Source: Acinetobacter sp.
GTDB taxonomy: Bacteria > Pseudomonadota > Gammaproteobacteria > Pseudomonadales > Moraxellaceae
Length of the DNA: 11,741 bases
Reading direction: 5' to 3'
NCBI GenBank assembly: GCA_008017255.1
Contig: SSHD01000044.1
Coordinates: forward strand, 1-11,741
The notes under the pieces are model-generated. The model did no database searches, was not told the DNA's origin, and was given only the letters and a program-made list of their open reading frames with translations. Shown one piece after another: positions 1 to 7,308 of this stretch; position 1 is the first letter of the stretch; each line of letters opens with the position of its first letter. Made by a program: the position numbers and the translations under genes.

Positions 1-65
1 CCGCGATTCGAACGCGGGACCAACGGATTAAAAGTCCGCTGCTCTACCAGCTGAGCTAACGACCC
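1..65 (-). tRNA. tRNA-Lys(UUU), 3' end cut off by the window
   Basis: Read on the minus strand from base 65, the sequence folds as a tRNA. It has a 7-nt acceptor strand GGGTCGT, a D-arm with stem GCTC/GAGC, a 5-bp anticodon stem GCGGA/TCCGT around loop CTTTTAA (anticodon TTT, lysine), a 5-nt variable loop, and a T-arm CCGCG-TTCGAAT-CGCGG. The 65 nt end exactly after the T-stem. The 3' acceptor strand, discriminator base and CCA therefore lie outside the window and could not be checked. The gene carries its own promoter candidate about 130 nt upstream and an unusually structured leader. RNase P would be expected to cut just before base 65. Confidence 0.96.
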
Positions 66-67
66 TG

Positions 68-100
68 AAAAAATTTTGAAGCACCGCTTCAAATATTTTT
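68..100. terminator. terminator-like hairpin directly before tRNA-Lys
   Basis: TTTGAAGC (75-82), loop ACC, GCTTCAAA (86-93) is a perfect 8-bp stem. On the minus strand it is followed by ATTTTTT (74-68), the form of an intrinsic terminator. On the plus strand it is followed by TATTTTT. In the minus direction it sits only two bases before the tRNA 5' end, so if it terminated efficiently it would switch the tRNA off. It may instead act as a leader element for RNase P or RNase E processing, or stop antisense transcription. The structure is visible; the role is inferred. Confidence 0.5.
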
Positions 101-144
101 GCAAGATAAGCGAAGCGCGTAGTATCTACAAGTATCGCTTAAAC

Positions 145-177
145 AAGTCGTACAAAAAAGAGTTTTTTGTGCGACTT
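145..177. other. 15-bp hairpin in the tRNA-Lys leader
   Basis: AAGTCGTACAAAAAA (145-159), loop GAG, TTTTTTGTGCGACTT (163-177) pairs over 15 positions with a single T/G exception. It lies between the tRNA promoter candidate (194-221) and the tRNA. A second, weaker pairing, AAGCGA (108-113) with TCGCTT (135-140), lies between this hairpin and the one next to the tRNA. No ORF explains these symmetries. Confidence 0.6.
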
Positions 178-193
178 CGTTTTGATGTTGCGT

Positions 194-221
194 ATTCTAG
201 CAATTTATTCAGCTAACACAA
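194..221 (-). promoter_or_regulatory. candidate promoter of tRNA-Lys
   Basis: On the minus strand, TTGTGT (221-216) and TAGAAT (199-194) are separated by 16 bases and resemble sigma-70 -35 and -10 boxes. Transcription would begin near 187, giving a leader of about 120 nt before the tRNA. It is the best promoter match between the synthetase stop codon and the tRNA. Confidence 0.5.
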
Positions 222-255
222 GAGGAAATTGCAATTCATACGCATGATTGCCTAT

Positions 256-286
256 AAAAAGCACGATTTCCCCTGCTGTACGAGCT
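256..286 (-). terminator. weak terminator candidate after the acyl-CoA synthetase
   Basis: On the minus strand, AGCTCG (286-281) and CGTGCT (264-259) form a 6-bp stem with one T-T mismatch and a 16-nt loop, followed by a short T run ending at 256. It starts 9 bases past the synthetase stop codon, which fits a terminator position, but the stem is poor. Confidence 0.3.
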
Positions 287-294
287 AAGAAAAC

Positions 295-2136
295 TTAGAA
301 ACGGTATTGATAAGTTTGAATATTATTGAAAATTTCAGCAGTTACGTCGCAATAACAACTCGCGCCTGGTAATAAAACCAATAGGCGTTCGGTGGTTTTG
401 CTCGGATCAAAAGCGTCTTCTTTCAATTTATTCTTTTGGTATTTAAAGGTTCCTGTGGTTTCAACTTTGGCTTGAACACGTAAAAACACTGGAATGGCAT
501 AAGCAGGCAAGCATTTTTTAAAGACGTTCACCATGTCGGTTAAATCTGCCGTGTTCAGTTCTGCACCCTCAGTTAAGGTAATAGCAGCCATACCTGCACG
601 ACCATTGGTATTTGGAATTTCTACCCCGTACACCACTGCTTCGGCAATTTTTTCATGTTCAGACACCATGTTTTCCACTTCGGTGGTCGATACGTTTTCG
701 CCTTTCCAGCGGAAAGTATCGCCCAAGCGGTCTACAAACTGCGCATGACGGAAACCAATGTCGCGCACCAAGTCGCCAGTGTTGAAATACGAGTCACCTT
801 GTTCAAACACATCTTTTAAAATCACTGATTTGTTTTTTTCAGGGTCAGTATAGCCATCGAATGGTGAGCGACTGGTGATTTTGCCAATTAGCAAACCAAC
901 ACCGCCAGTTTTAACCTTTTTGCAATAGCCTTTGGCATTGCGTACCAGTTCATTTTTTTCTTTATCAAATTCAACAATGGCATAAGGGGTTGGGGAAAAA
1001 CCAACGGTATTTTCAAAGTTAAAAATGTTACTAAAGCCGACGTTACCTTCACTTGAAGCATATAGCTCCAACACTTCTTTTACCCCAAAGCGTTGTTTGA
1101 ATTTGCCCCAAATATTTGGGCGCATACCATTACCAATCATCTTAGTAACACGGTGCGAACGGTCAAGTTCGCTGCTTGGCGCATCCATGAGGTAACGGCA
1201 CAGTTCGCCGACATAACCAATGGCAGAGGCATTGAAGGTTTGGACATCTTTCCAGAATGAACTGGTTGAGAATTTGCGGCGTATCGCAAGGGTTGAGCTG
1301 CCTGCGATCACCCCACACCAGCACACCACCACGCCAGTGGCATGGTACAGCGGCAGGGTCACGTACATGACATCTTTCGGGCCTAAATTTAAAATATGAC
1401 CATAGGTGCCATAGGCGAGTGTCCAACGACTATGGGTAAAAATCACTGCTTTTGGTAAGCCAGTGGTGCCTGAGGTGTAAATGTAAAACAGTCCATCTTT
1501 ACCAATCACCGTTTGTGTGGTGGCTGGGTTAAAGGTTTGGAATGATTGCATCACTTGTGCAAGGTTGATATAACCCTGAGGTGCTGTACCTGCATTTTTG
1601 CGGGTGGCTTGGTCGGCAAACCAATAAAAACGATCTGCTGCAATTTTTAGCTCTGCACGCACTTCATCAATCGCAGCACGAACTTCTTCGCCAGCAATAA
1701 CCGCAATCGGGTTGACCAAGTTAATGCTGTGTGCGAGTACTTTAGCAATTTGTGAGGTGTTCACTAACGCAATGGTCACGCCAATTTTAGCTAGACCGAC
1801 AATGGTGGCGACCAATTCTGGGCGGTTTTCGATCATCACCGCAATCACATCACCTTTTTTTGCCCCAATTGACAAATAGTAGTGTGCAATTTGGTTGGCC
1901 CATTCATTTAAAGTCTGATAACTGTAGCTTTGATCTTCAAATAACAGTGCGATGCCTTGCGGATTGCGTTTCACGGCTTTTTCAAAGGCTACACCTAAAC
2001 CAGTAGGAGAGGTTGGAGTACGCAAATAGGCATGTTTAAGACCAGTCAGGATATGAGGAACTTTACTGATGAAATCTGGTAATTTCGATGCAACAGTACT
2101 TAGGGTAATAATATCGGTTTGGGTGGTCTGGCTCAT
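295..2136 (-). CDS. long-chain acyl-CoA synthetase, FATP/SLC27 (FadD6-like) type
   Basis: An ATP-dependent ligase of the ANL superfamily, expected to convert free long- or very-long-chain fatty acids to acyl-AMP and then acyl-CoA. What is seen: the AMP-binding P-loop YIYTSGTTGLPK (about 218-229), adenine-pocket motif ELYASSEGN (357-365), the ATP-binding YFNTGDL (450-456), the FATP-type hinge segment DRLGDTFRWKGENVS (469-483), and TGTFKYQK (561-568), whose lysine near 565 is the expected adenylation lysine. The 613-aa length is normal for FATP-like synthetases. The 'FRWKGENVSTTEVE' signature separates it from classical FadD. There is no clear signal peptide, so it is probably cytoplasmic or membrane-associated. 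AGGA six bases before ATG supports the start. It is a single gene after the rne terminator, with its own promoter candidate containing a palindrome. Chain-length preference cannot be read from the sequence. Confidence 0.92.
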   Translation of the reverse strand: MSQTTQTDIITLSTVASKLPDFISKVPHILTGLKHAYLRTPTSPTGLGVAFEKAVKRNPQGIALLFEDQSYSYQTLNEWANQIAHYYLSIGAKKGDVIAVMIENRPELVATIVGLAKIGVTIALVNTSQIAKVLAHSINLVNPIAVIAGEEVRAAIDEVRAELKIAADRFYWFADQATRKNAGTAPQGYINLAQVMQSFQTFNPATTQTVIGKDGLFYIYTSGTTGLPKAVIFTHSRWTLAYGTYGHILNLGPKDVMYVTLPLYHATGVVVCWCGVIAGSSTLAIRRKFSTSSFWKDVQTFNASAIGYVGELCRYLMDAPSSELDRSHRVTKMIGNGMRPNIWGKFKQRFGVKEVLELYASSEGNVGFSNIFNFENTVGFSPTPYAIVEFDKEKNELVRNAKGYCKKVKTGGVGLLIGKITSRSPFDGYTDPEKNKSVILKDVFEQGDSYFNTGDLVRDIGFRHAQFVDRLGDTFRWKGENVSTTEVENMVSEHEKIAEAVVYGVEIPNTNGRAGMAAITLTEGAELNTADLTDMVNVFKKCLPAYAIPVFLRVQAKVETTGTFKYQKNKLKEDAFDPSKTTERLLVLLPGASCYCDVTAEIFNNIQTYQYRF

Positions 2137-2224
2137 ATCAATCCTATGTTATTTTCCGATCAATCCAAGAAAGTGTTTGTTTGGTGTTCAACATTCAGTT
2201 TGGTTGCTGTTCGTGCGAGTTGTC

Positions 2225-2260
2225 ATTATTTTGGGCGCATGAACTCGCTTAAACAAGCGA
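2225..2260 (-). promoter_or_regulatory. candidate promoter with overlapping operator for the acyl-CoA synthetase
   Basis: On the minus strand, TTTAAG (2253-2248) and AATAAT (2230-2225) are 17 bases apart and could serve as -35 and -10 boxes, with transcription starting about 80 nt before the ATG at 2136. A perfect interrupted palindrome, TCGCTT-AAAC-AAGCGA (2245-2260), covers the -35 box. This is the position expected of a repressor operator, for instance a fatty-acid-responsive TetR or GntR protein. The repressor identity is speculation. Confidence 0.35.
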
Positions 2261-2278
2261 ATTTGACACTATCTTAAG

Positions 2279-2312
2279 AAAAAGCCTAATCATTGCAATG
2301 ACTAGGCTTTTT
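2279..2312. terminator. rho-independent terminator of rne (bidirectional form)
   Basis: AAAAAGCCTA (2279-2288) pairs with TAGGCTTTTT (2303-2312). Between them lies the self-complementary TCATTGCAATGA, flanked by an A/C mismatch, so the stem continues inward. On the minus strand the stem is followed by TTTTTCTT, and it begins 21 bases after the rne stop codon. It separates rne from the synthetase gene. Confidence 0.85.
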
Positions 2313-2333
2313 TTATTTCGAACTATTTAGCAA

Positions 2334-5300
2334 TTATTCATTGCCTACTGGGTTCTTTTTGGGTGGACGACCACGTGGGCGGCGTGGGCGGTTCGCTTTG
2401 TCTTTGTTCGCTTGTTCAGCTTCATCATCATCCGCTTCGGTTTCATCGGCGCTGATACTTGGCTGTTCAGCACGTTCAGCTTCTGCAACAATTTCACTTG
2501 CTGCAGGTGCAGTTTCCGCAACGATTTCTGTGACTGCTTCTGTCACAACTTCTGGCTGCTGTACAGCTGGTTCTGCTGCTTGCACAGTTTGCTCAGCGAC
2601 ATCGGCATTTGCTTCAGGCGCTTGTGCTACTGCCATAGCTGTAGCAGGTGCATTTTTAGCTTGTTCAGCCGCAAGGTTTGCTAAACGACGGCGTTCACGT
2701 GGATCATTGCCAACCCGAATTGTAGGCGACTCAGGTGGCGTTAAGGCTAACACTGCGGCAGGTTCTGCTTCTTCGCTTGGTTTACGTGTCGGCAGTTCAG
2801 CATCACGTGTTACTGGACCTTTGGCTTTGCTGTTTGCTGTTTCAGCGGCTTGTGCATTGGTTTCTGCGAACTTTTGCAATGCACGGTTGAAGGTGGTCAC
2901 TAAACCAAATTGATCGATCAAAATCGTGCAATCTTCACCATACACATGGCGGATTAAACTGCCGAGTGTGTAATTTCCTAAGCCTGGCGTTTGCGACGGT
3001 GCAACGGGCGCACTATTTGTCGCTGAATTGCCACGTTGACGACGATGCGAACGTGGGTCATTGCTGGCACGTGTCACTGCTACCGATACTGTTGGCGCTT
3101 CAGCAGGGGCAATAGCGGCTTGTTTTGGCGCAGTCGGCGTAGTTTCGGCTTTAGACACCACCACTGGCGCTAATGCTTCAGTAGCTGTTTGTGCGTTCAG
3201 CGCCACGATTTCACTTTGCGCTTGGTCAATATTGACCACCAAAGCCGTGTGGATGGTTTCTGCACGAGGTGCATCAATCATATCGACCTTGATGTGCTGT
3301 GGATTGAGCGCTTCAGTTGCAACTGCTGGTGTGTCATTTAACACGCTTTGGTCGCGGTTACGGTTTGGACGGTTTGGACGCTGCTGATTGTTGCGGTCAC
3401 GGCGTGGTAGCGCTGCGCCGTCATTGCCATTGTGTTGCATTTCTTGCGCAGAATGTTGCTGCTGCTCGTTTTGCTGTTGGCGTTTTGGCGGACGTTTTGC
3501 ATCACGTGGTTCGTGGCGCGGTTCATTACGTTGCTCGTTGCGTGGTTCGTGACGCGGTGCTTGCGCAACGTCTTCATGCAACTGATGTTGTGCTTCATGG
3601 GCATGCGGATGCTGCTCACGTTGCTCTTTATGCTTACGTTTTTTCTGATTTTGCGATGAATTTTGACGAGATGATTTGTCATCTTTGCTAAAGGCTTCGC
3701 GTGCTTCTTGTTTCACAGGACTTTGTGACATATACGCATTGTTGCTGGCTGGTGCTGCAACTTCACTATTGACTGCCGCTGTTGAGTTCACTTGACCAAA
3801 TTGACCACGGCTAACTGCACCACCATTCACCATGTGTTCAATGGCTGCGGCTGCGTTTTGTGCAGAGCGAGCTTGATCGACCGTTTGCGCTTGTTTTTGC
3901 ACAAATAAGTTTTCTAACCATGCACATGGGCTGGCAGATTTTTGTGCAACTGCTTGGGTTGGGGTGGTTTGCGTGCTTTGTGCTTGAGCAGCTTTTTTGT
4001 GTTGTGCCGCAGCAGGGCGCTGTTCTACTTCGCCTAAATGCCAATCGGCAGATTCATAACCGAGTTCTTTTTCGCTTGAACGCGTTGCTTCAGTGCGTTC
4101 ATAGCTCGAAGGGGCAAAACCTTCCGGATTAAACTGGATGTGATAATGCGGGGTTTCTAAGTGTGGATGTGGCAGTACAGTCACACGCACGGTAGAGGTT
4201 TGTTCTAAGTACACCAAACTATGGCGTTTTTCGTTCAAGAGGAAAGCTGCAATTTCAACCGGCACTTCAACTTGCACTTCACCTTGACGCTCACGTAAGG
4301 CGATTTCTTCGACTTTACGCATAATTGACAATGATAACGAACGTAAGTCACGCACCATGCCAGTACCGTGACAACGTGGGCAGACATAGCCCGTCGCTTC
4401 TTCTAATGACGGGCGTAAGCGCTGACGGCTCATTTCCATGAGACCAAAACGCGATAACTGACCAAACTGAATACGGGCACGGTCGCTTTGCGTCGCTTCA
4501 CGTAGTTTGGCTTCGACCATACGTTGGTTACGGTCTTTGGTCATGTCGATAAAGTCGATCACCACCAAACCACCAATATCACGTAAACGGAGTTGACGAG
4601 CAATTTCTTCTGCGGCTTCTAGGTTGGTATTTAACGCGGTATCTTCAACGTCTTGTCCACGAGTAGATTTAGCCGAGTTAATATCAATTGAAACCAATGC
4701 TTCGGTTTGGTCAATGACAATTGAACCACCTGAAGGCAATTTCACTTCACGTTCATAGGCCGTTTGAATTTGACTTTCAATGGCAAAATGAGCAAATAAC
4801 GGCTCATTTAAGGTATAGGTTTTTAACTTGTCTAACTGGCGTGGCATGACCGCTTTAACAAAGTTATAGGCTTCGTTATAGGCTTGTTCGCTATCAATTA
4901 AAATTTCTGCCACATCATCACGTAAATAATCACGAATCGCTCGGGTGACGACACCTGCTTCTTGATGTACTAACATTGGCGATGGACCAGAACTGGCTGA
5001 AGCTTGAATTTGTGCCCAAAGATCAAGCAAATGTTGTAGGTCTAGTTGTAGTTCTTCTTGCGAACGCCCAATACCTGCAGTACGAACAATCACGCTCATG
5101 CCACGAGGCAAAGTTAAAGAAGATAAAATTTCTTTCAGTTCTTCACGCACTGAACCAGAAATTTGACGGCTAATACCGCCGCCTTTCGGGTTGTTTGGCA
5201 TGAGTACTAAATAACGACCCGCCAGTGAAATAAAGGTAGATAATGCAGCGCCTTTGTTGCCACGTTCTTCTTTTTCCACTTGTACCAGTAGTTCGGTACC

Positions 5301-5582
5301 TTCGGTAATCAGTTCACGAATATTTGAAGTTTGACGTGGGTCGGCTTTGAAATACGAGTTGGCGATTTCACGCATGGACAAGAAGCCTTGACGACCTGCG
5401 CCGTATTCGACAAAAACCGCTTCTAAAGACGGTTCAACGCGGGTGACATGACCCTTATAGATATTTGATTTTTTTTGTTCACGAGTACGGTTTTCTAAAT
5501 CGAAATCGTACAGACGGTTACCAGTGATAAGTGCAACGCGAACTTCTTCGGCGTGAGTTGCATTAATCAACATACGTTTCAT
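2334..5582 (-). CDS. rne: ribonuclease E
   Basis: The essential single-strand endoribonuclease that starts mRNA decay, matures rRNA and tRNA, and scaffolds the degradosome on the inner membrane. The N-terminus [10 protein letters not shown] is typical. Seen: S1 RNA-binding domain about 36-120; the catalytic core with magnesium aspartates D300 (SIDINSAKS) and D343 (VVIDFIDM), matching E. coli D303 and D346; and the Zn-link CPRC at 401-404. After about residue 500 the chain is low-complexity: a short hydrophobic patch [10 protein letters not shown] (551-560), an Arg/Asn/Gln/His-rich RNA-binding stretch (about 630-745) with a 12-residue repeat, two NDPRxxRR motifs (841-848, 959-966), an ordered-looking island (867-906), and a basic [12 protein letters not shown] end (1066-1077). 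At 1082 aa it is close to full-length family members. AGGTG eight bases before ATG supports the start. The long structured leader suggests autoregulation. Confidence 0.98.
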   Translation of the reverse strand: MKRMLINATHAEEVRVALITGNRLYDFDLENRTREQKKSNIYKGHVTRVEPSLEAVFVEYGAGRQGFLSMREIANSYFKADPRQTSNIRELITEGTELLVQVEKEERGNKGAALSTFISLAGRYLVLMPNNPKGGGISRQISGSVREELKEILSSLTLPRGMSVIVRTAGIGRSQEELQLDLQHLLDLWAQIQASASSGPSPMLVHQEAGVVTRAIRDYLRDDVAEILIDSEQAYNEAYNFVKAVMPRQLDKLKTYTLNEPLFAHFAIESQIQTAYEREVKLPSGGSIVIDQTEALVSIDINSAKSTRGQDVEDTALNTNLEAAEEIARQLRLRDIGGLVVIDFIDMTKDRNQRMVEAKLREATQSDRARIQFGQLSRFGLMEMSRQRLRPSLEEATGYVCPRCHGTGMVRDLRSLSLSIMRKVEEIALRERQGEVQVEVPVEIAAFLLNEKRHSLVYLEQTSTVRVTVLPHPHLETPHYHIQFNPEGFAPSSYERTEATRSSEKELGYESADWHLGEVEQRPAAAQHKKAAQAQSTQTTPTQAVAQKSASPCAWLENLFVQKQAQTVDQARSAQNAAAAIEHMVNGGAVSRGQFGQVNSTAAVNSEVAAPASNNAYMSQSPVKQEAREAFSKDDKSSRQNSSQNQKKRKHKEQREQHPHAHEAQHQLHEDVAQAPRHEPRNEQRNEPRHEPRDAKRPPKRQQQNEQQQHSAQEMQHNGNDGAALPRRDRNNQQRPNRPNRNRDQSVLNDTPAVATEALNPQHIKVDMIDAPRAETIHTALVVNIDQAQSEIVALNAQTATEALAPVVVSKAETTPTAPKQAAIAPAEAPTVSVAVTRASNDPRSHRRQRGNSATNSAPVAPSQTPGLGNYTLGSLIRHVYGEDCTILIDQFGLVTTFNRALQKFAETNAQAAETANSKAKGPVTRDAELPTRKPSEEAEPAAVLALTPPESPTIRVGNDPRERRRLANLAAEQAKNAPATAMAVAQAPEANADVAEQTVQAAEPAVQQPEVVTEAVTEIVAETAPAASEIVAEAERAEQPSISADETEADDDEAEQANKDKANRPRRPRGRPPKKNPVGNE
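3505..3558 (-). repeat. 36-base tandem repeat unit inside rne (12-residue RHEPR repeat)
   Basis: The 18-mers at 3505-3522 and 3541-3558 differ at one base and are spaced 36 bases apart. They encode [12 protein letters not shown] (residues 677-688) followed by [12 protein letters not shown] (689-700) in the arginine-rich tail of RNase E. Such in-frame repeats can change in number without breaking the gene. Confidence 0.7.
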
Positions 5583-5665
5583 AGATGTGACACCTAATAG
5601 CGATGCACATCAGCAAAATTAGCTCAATACTTTTCAGTCAGCATCGAATTGGCGCACCCAAAACC

Positions 5666-5694
5666 TAGACGCAACGTTTATGTACGTTGTTCTA
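5666..5694 (-). other. rne leader hairpin (start-proximal)
   Basis: CAACGT (5672-5677) and ACGTTG (5684-5689) form a perfect 6-bp stem with a 6-nt loop. TAGA (5666-5669) and TCTA (5691-5694) extend it across a small internal loop. It is about 85 bases before the rne start codon and is a candidate RNase E recognition hairpin. Confidence 0.5.
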
Positions 5695-5768
5695 AAACCA
5701 CTGACTGTAAATATCCAGCATGGGGTTTTGAGGTGGCGATTCTGATGTTCAACAAACTGTTTCAATCT

Positions 5769-5827
5769 TCGGATGATTGCTATTTCAGCGATGTTCTTAC
5801 ATCTGAGGTGAAATATCAATCATCCGA
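5769..5827 (-). other. 59-nt long hairpin in the rne leader
   Basis: Three stacked stems share one axis. TCGGATGATTG (5769-5779) pairs with CAATCATCCGA (5817-5827), 11 bp. After one mismatch, TATTTCA (5781-5787) pairs with TGAAATA (5809-5815), 7 bp. After an asymmetric internal loop, GATGT (5790-5794) pairs with ACATC (5799-5803), 5 bp, closing a 4-nt loop. That is 23 paired positions in 59 bases, unlikely by chance, and no T run follows, so it does not look like a terminator. Its place in the leader suggests the autoregulatory hairpin. Confidence 0.75.
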
Positions 5828-5861
5828 CCCAACCAAAAGTTCCTGTACGCTTCACTGGCGG

Positions 5862-6313
5862 ATGAGCGGTACATTGGATGCTGACTTACACTGTCATTAA
5901 GCAGGGTAGTCGACCGGTTCTACAGGTCTGGATACGGAATGATCGTCGTATCGCTGCGGAGCCGTTCCAATGCATCAACGCTTTAGCCTGAACGCGAAAT
6001 CAGGGAGCAAATTGTCTGATGTGGATCAGTTTACCTTTAATAACCAACTAAAAGTTGGCGACATATTTTTAGAACAAACTGTCGGTGCATCGGCACAATT
6101 AAATACAACAGTCTGCCTTTTGCCGATATAATAAGCCTTCGGCGGCGGCATAATTCTTTAGGACCTATCCGTGTGATCGGTGAAAATCGTATCGATGTGA
6201 AACTTTAATTTCATAAAATTTCCGACTCGATGCTCACTTTCGGCGGTATCCGTGCGTTGAATATATCAAACCTTGCGGCATCTGCCTATGGGCTAAGTTT
6301 AGGTTTCGTGTGA
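5862..6313 (+). pseudogene. broken gene remnant between rne and rluC, family not recognised
   Basis: Segments in three frames join into one protein-like reading. MSGTLDAD starts at 5862. A shift near 5886 leads to TYTVIKQGSRPVLQVWI and on to FQCINALA. A one-base shift near 5988 restores LNAKSGSKLSDVDQFTF, then LKVGDIFLEQTVGASAQLN, up to LLPI and tandem TAA codons (6129-6134), then GGGIIL and TAG (6159). Another shift gives GPIRVIGENRIDVKL, TAA (6206), then LTFGGIRALNISNLAASAYG and LSLGFV, ending with TGA (6311). Codon choice is coding-like, whereas a random stretch would not keep resuming so cleanly. The parent would be about 150 aa, Ala/Gly/Asn-rich with beta-type alternation, perhaps surface or secreted. 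A link to Acinetobacter FilA-like proteins is only a guess. The intact neighbours argue against simple sequencing error. Confidence 0.6.
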
Positions 6314-6375
6314 AATAACTTATCTAAGTGGTCAATTTTTAATCACATTTAGCAAATTTTGGATTAATCGAGCGT

Positions 6376-7308
6376 ATGGATTCTACCCCGCAATGGCAAA
6401 GTGTCACTTGGTTTGACGTAGATGAACACCAAGTTGAGCAGCGCATTGATAACTTTTTATTTAGCCGTTTAAAAGGTGTGCCGAAAAGTCGTATTTATCG
6501 TTTAATTCGTGAAGGACAGGTGCGGGTCAATAAAAAACGAGTCAAAGCCGAAACACGTTTGAGTATTGGCGACCAAGTTCGAGTGGCGCCGATTCGCTAT
6601 GAACAAAAAGATGAAACGGCTGCACCAGTCAGTGACAGTGTGGCGCAAAGCCTACTGAGTCGTGTGGTATATGAAGATGAAGGTTTGTTGGTGGTCAATA
6701 AACCCTCTGGCATTGCGGTACATGGCGGGAGTGGTGTGGCGTATGGGCTGATTGAAGCCTTGCGTGCTGCCACAGGTAAAAAATATTTAGAGCTGATTCA
6801 TCGGATAGACCGCGACACTTCTGGTTTGGTGATGATTAGTAAAAAACGTAGCACTTTAAAATTGCTGCAAGATTTACTCCGTGAACATAAAATTCAGAAA
6901 ACTTACGCTGCAATTGTAAAAGGGCAAGTTAGTTTAGATCAGCAATTGATTGATGCGCCGTTATTGCGTTATGAACTTGCCAATGGCGAGCGTCGGGTGC
7001 GGGTCAGCAAAGAAGGCAAACCCAGCAAAACCCAATGGAAAGTGATGGAGCGTTTTAAAACCACCACGTATGTGCATGCTTCGCCTTTGTCGGGACGAAC
7101 TCATCAAATTCGCGTGCATGGTTTAAGTATTGGTCATGCGCTGTTGGGTGATGATAAATATGGGCATAACAGTGCATACAATGGACCAGAAGCCAGACGA
7201 TTATGTTTACATGCACTACGCTTGGAAATTCCAGATTACCCAGTCATTGAAGCGCCGCTACCAGACGATATGCAGCAGATTTTAGACGCGTTGAGAAAAT
7301 CGCCATGA
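6376..7308 (+). CDS. rluC: 23S rRNA pseudouridine synthase RluC
   Basis: Isomerises uridines to pseudouridine in 23S rRNA; the E. coli enzyme modifies 955, 2504 and 2580 near the peptidyl-transferase centre. Seen: an S4 RNA-binding domain at about 20-75 (QRIDNFLFSRLKGVPKS, then VRVNKKRVK), a RsuA/RluA-type catalytic domain with motif HRIDRDTSG (142-150), whose D145 is the catalytic aspartate, GRTHQIRVH (240-248) and GDDKYG (258-263). The 310-aa length and the N-terminal alignment with E. coli RluC support the ATG at 6376, although the Shine-Dalgarno is weak (GAG). rluC next to and divergent from rne is a conserved gammaproteobacterial arrangement. It overlaps the following phosphatase gene by four bases (ATGA). 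No clear promoter was found in the short gap after the broken gene. Confidence 0.95.
   Translation: MDSTPQWQSVTWFDVDEHQVEQRIDNFLFSRLKGVPKSRIYRLIREGQVRVNKKRVKAETRLSIGDQVRVAPIRYEQKDETAAPVSDSVAQSLLSRVVYEDEGLLVVNKPSGIAVHGGSGVAYGLIEALRAATGKKYLELIHRIDRDTSGLVMISKKRSTLKLLQDLLREHKIQKTYAAIVKGQVSLDQQLIDAPLLRYELANGERRVRVSKEGKPSKTQWKVMERFKTTTYVHASPLSGRTHQIRVHGLSIGHALLGDDKYGHNSAYNGPEARRLCLHALRLEIPDYPVIEAPLPDDMQQILDALRKSP

Larger units (their letters stand above)
5583..5830 (-). promoter_or_regulatory. structured rne 5' leader
   Basis: About 250 bases upstream of rne contain no convincing gene but several inverted repeats, the largest at 5769-5827 and 5666-5694. In E. coli the rne leader (Rfam family rne5) carries hairpins through which RNase E cuts and lowers its own mRNA. 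A similar role here is inferred from position and structure, not from a covariance-model match. The Shine-Dalgarno AGGTG is near 5591-5595, with a short dyad GATG-CA-CATC (5602-5611) just ahead of it that could modulate access. I could not identify a convincing rne promoter; it may lie within or beyond the broken gene at 5862-6313. Confidence 0.6.

Noticed and set aside
1..65. The tRNA as a possible integration site for a mobile element
   Set aside because: No integrase gene and no repeat of the tRNA end elsewhere in the window; the 3' end that would matter is outside.
533..748. 71-codon plus-strand ORF opposite the acyl-CoA synthetase
   Set aside because: Antisense shadow of a well-supported gene; Ser/Ala/Val-rich with no motif.
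2341..2913. 190-codon plus-strand ORF opposite the rne tail
   Set aside because: It is antisense to Ala/Glu/Thr-rich low-complexity codons, which remove stops from the opposite strand; the product is a featureless Ala/Ser/Val string with no Shine-Dalgarno.
3061..3691. Several overlapping ORFs of 75-124 codons on both strands within rne
   Set aside because: They are shadows of the repetitive Arg/Gln/His/Asn tail and have no protein-like pattern; rne in its own frame has every expected motif.
5634..5819. 61-codon minus-strand ORF in the rne leader as a possible upstream peptide
   Set aside because: It begins at TTG with no Shine-Dalgarno, and its frame runs through the long hairpin; RNA structure explains the sequence better.
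5649..5900. 83-codon plus-strand ORF opposite the rne leader
   Set aside because: Most of it is antisense to the structured leader; only its last codons (MSGTLDAD) fit the broken gene, and they are covered there.
5930..5953. GATACG/CGTATC dyad as an operator or terminator
   Set aside because: Long loop, no T run, and it lies within the broken coding sequence, so it is probably incidental.
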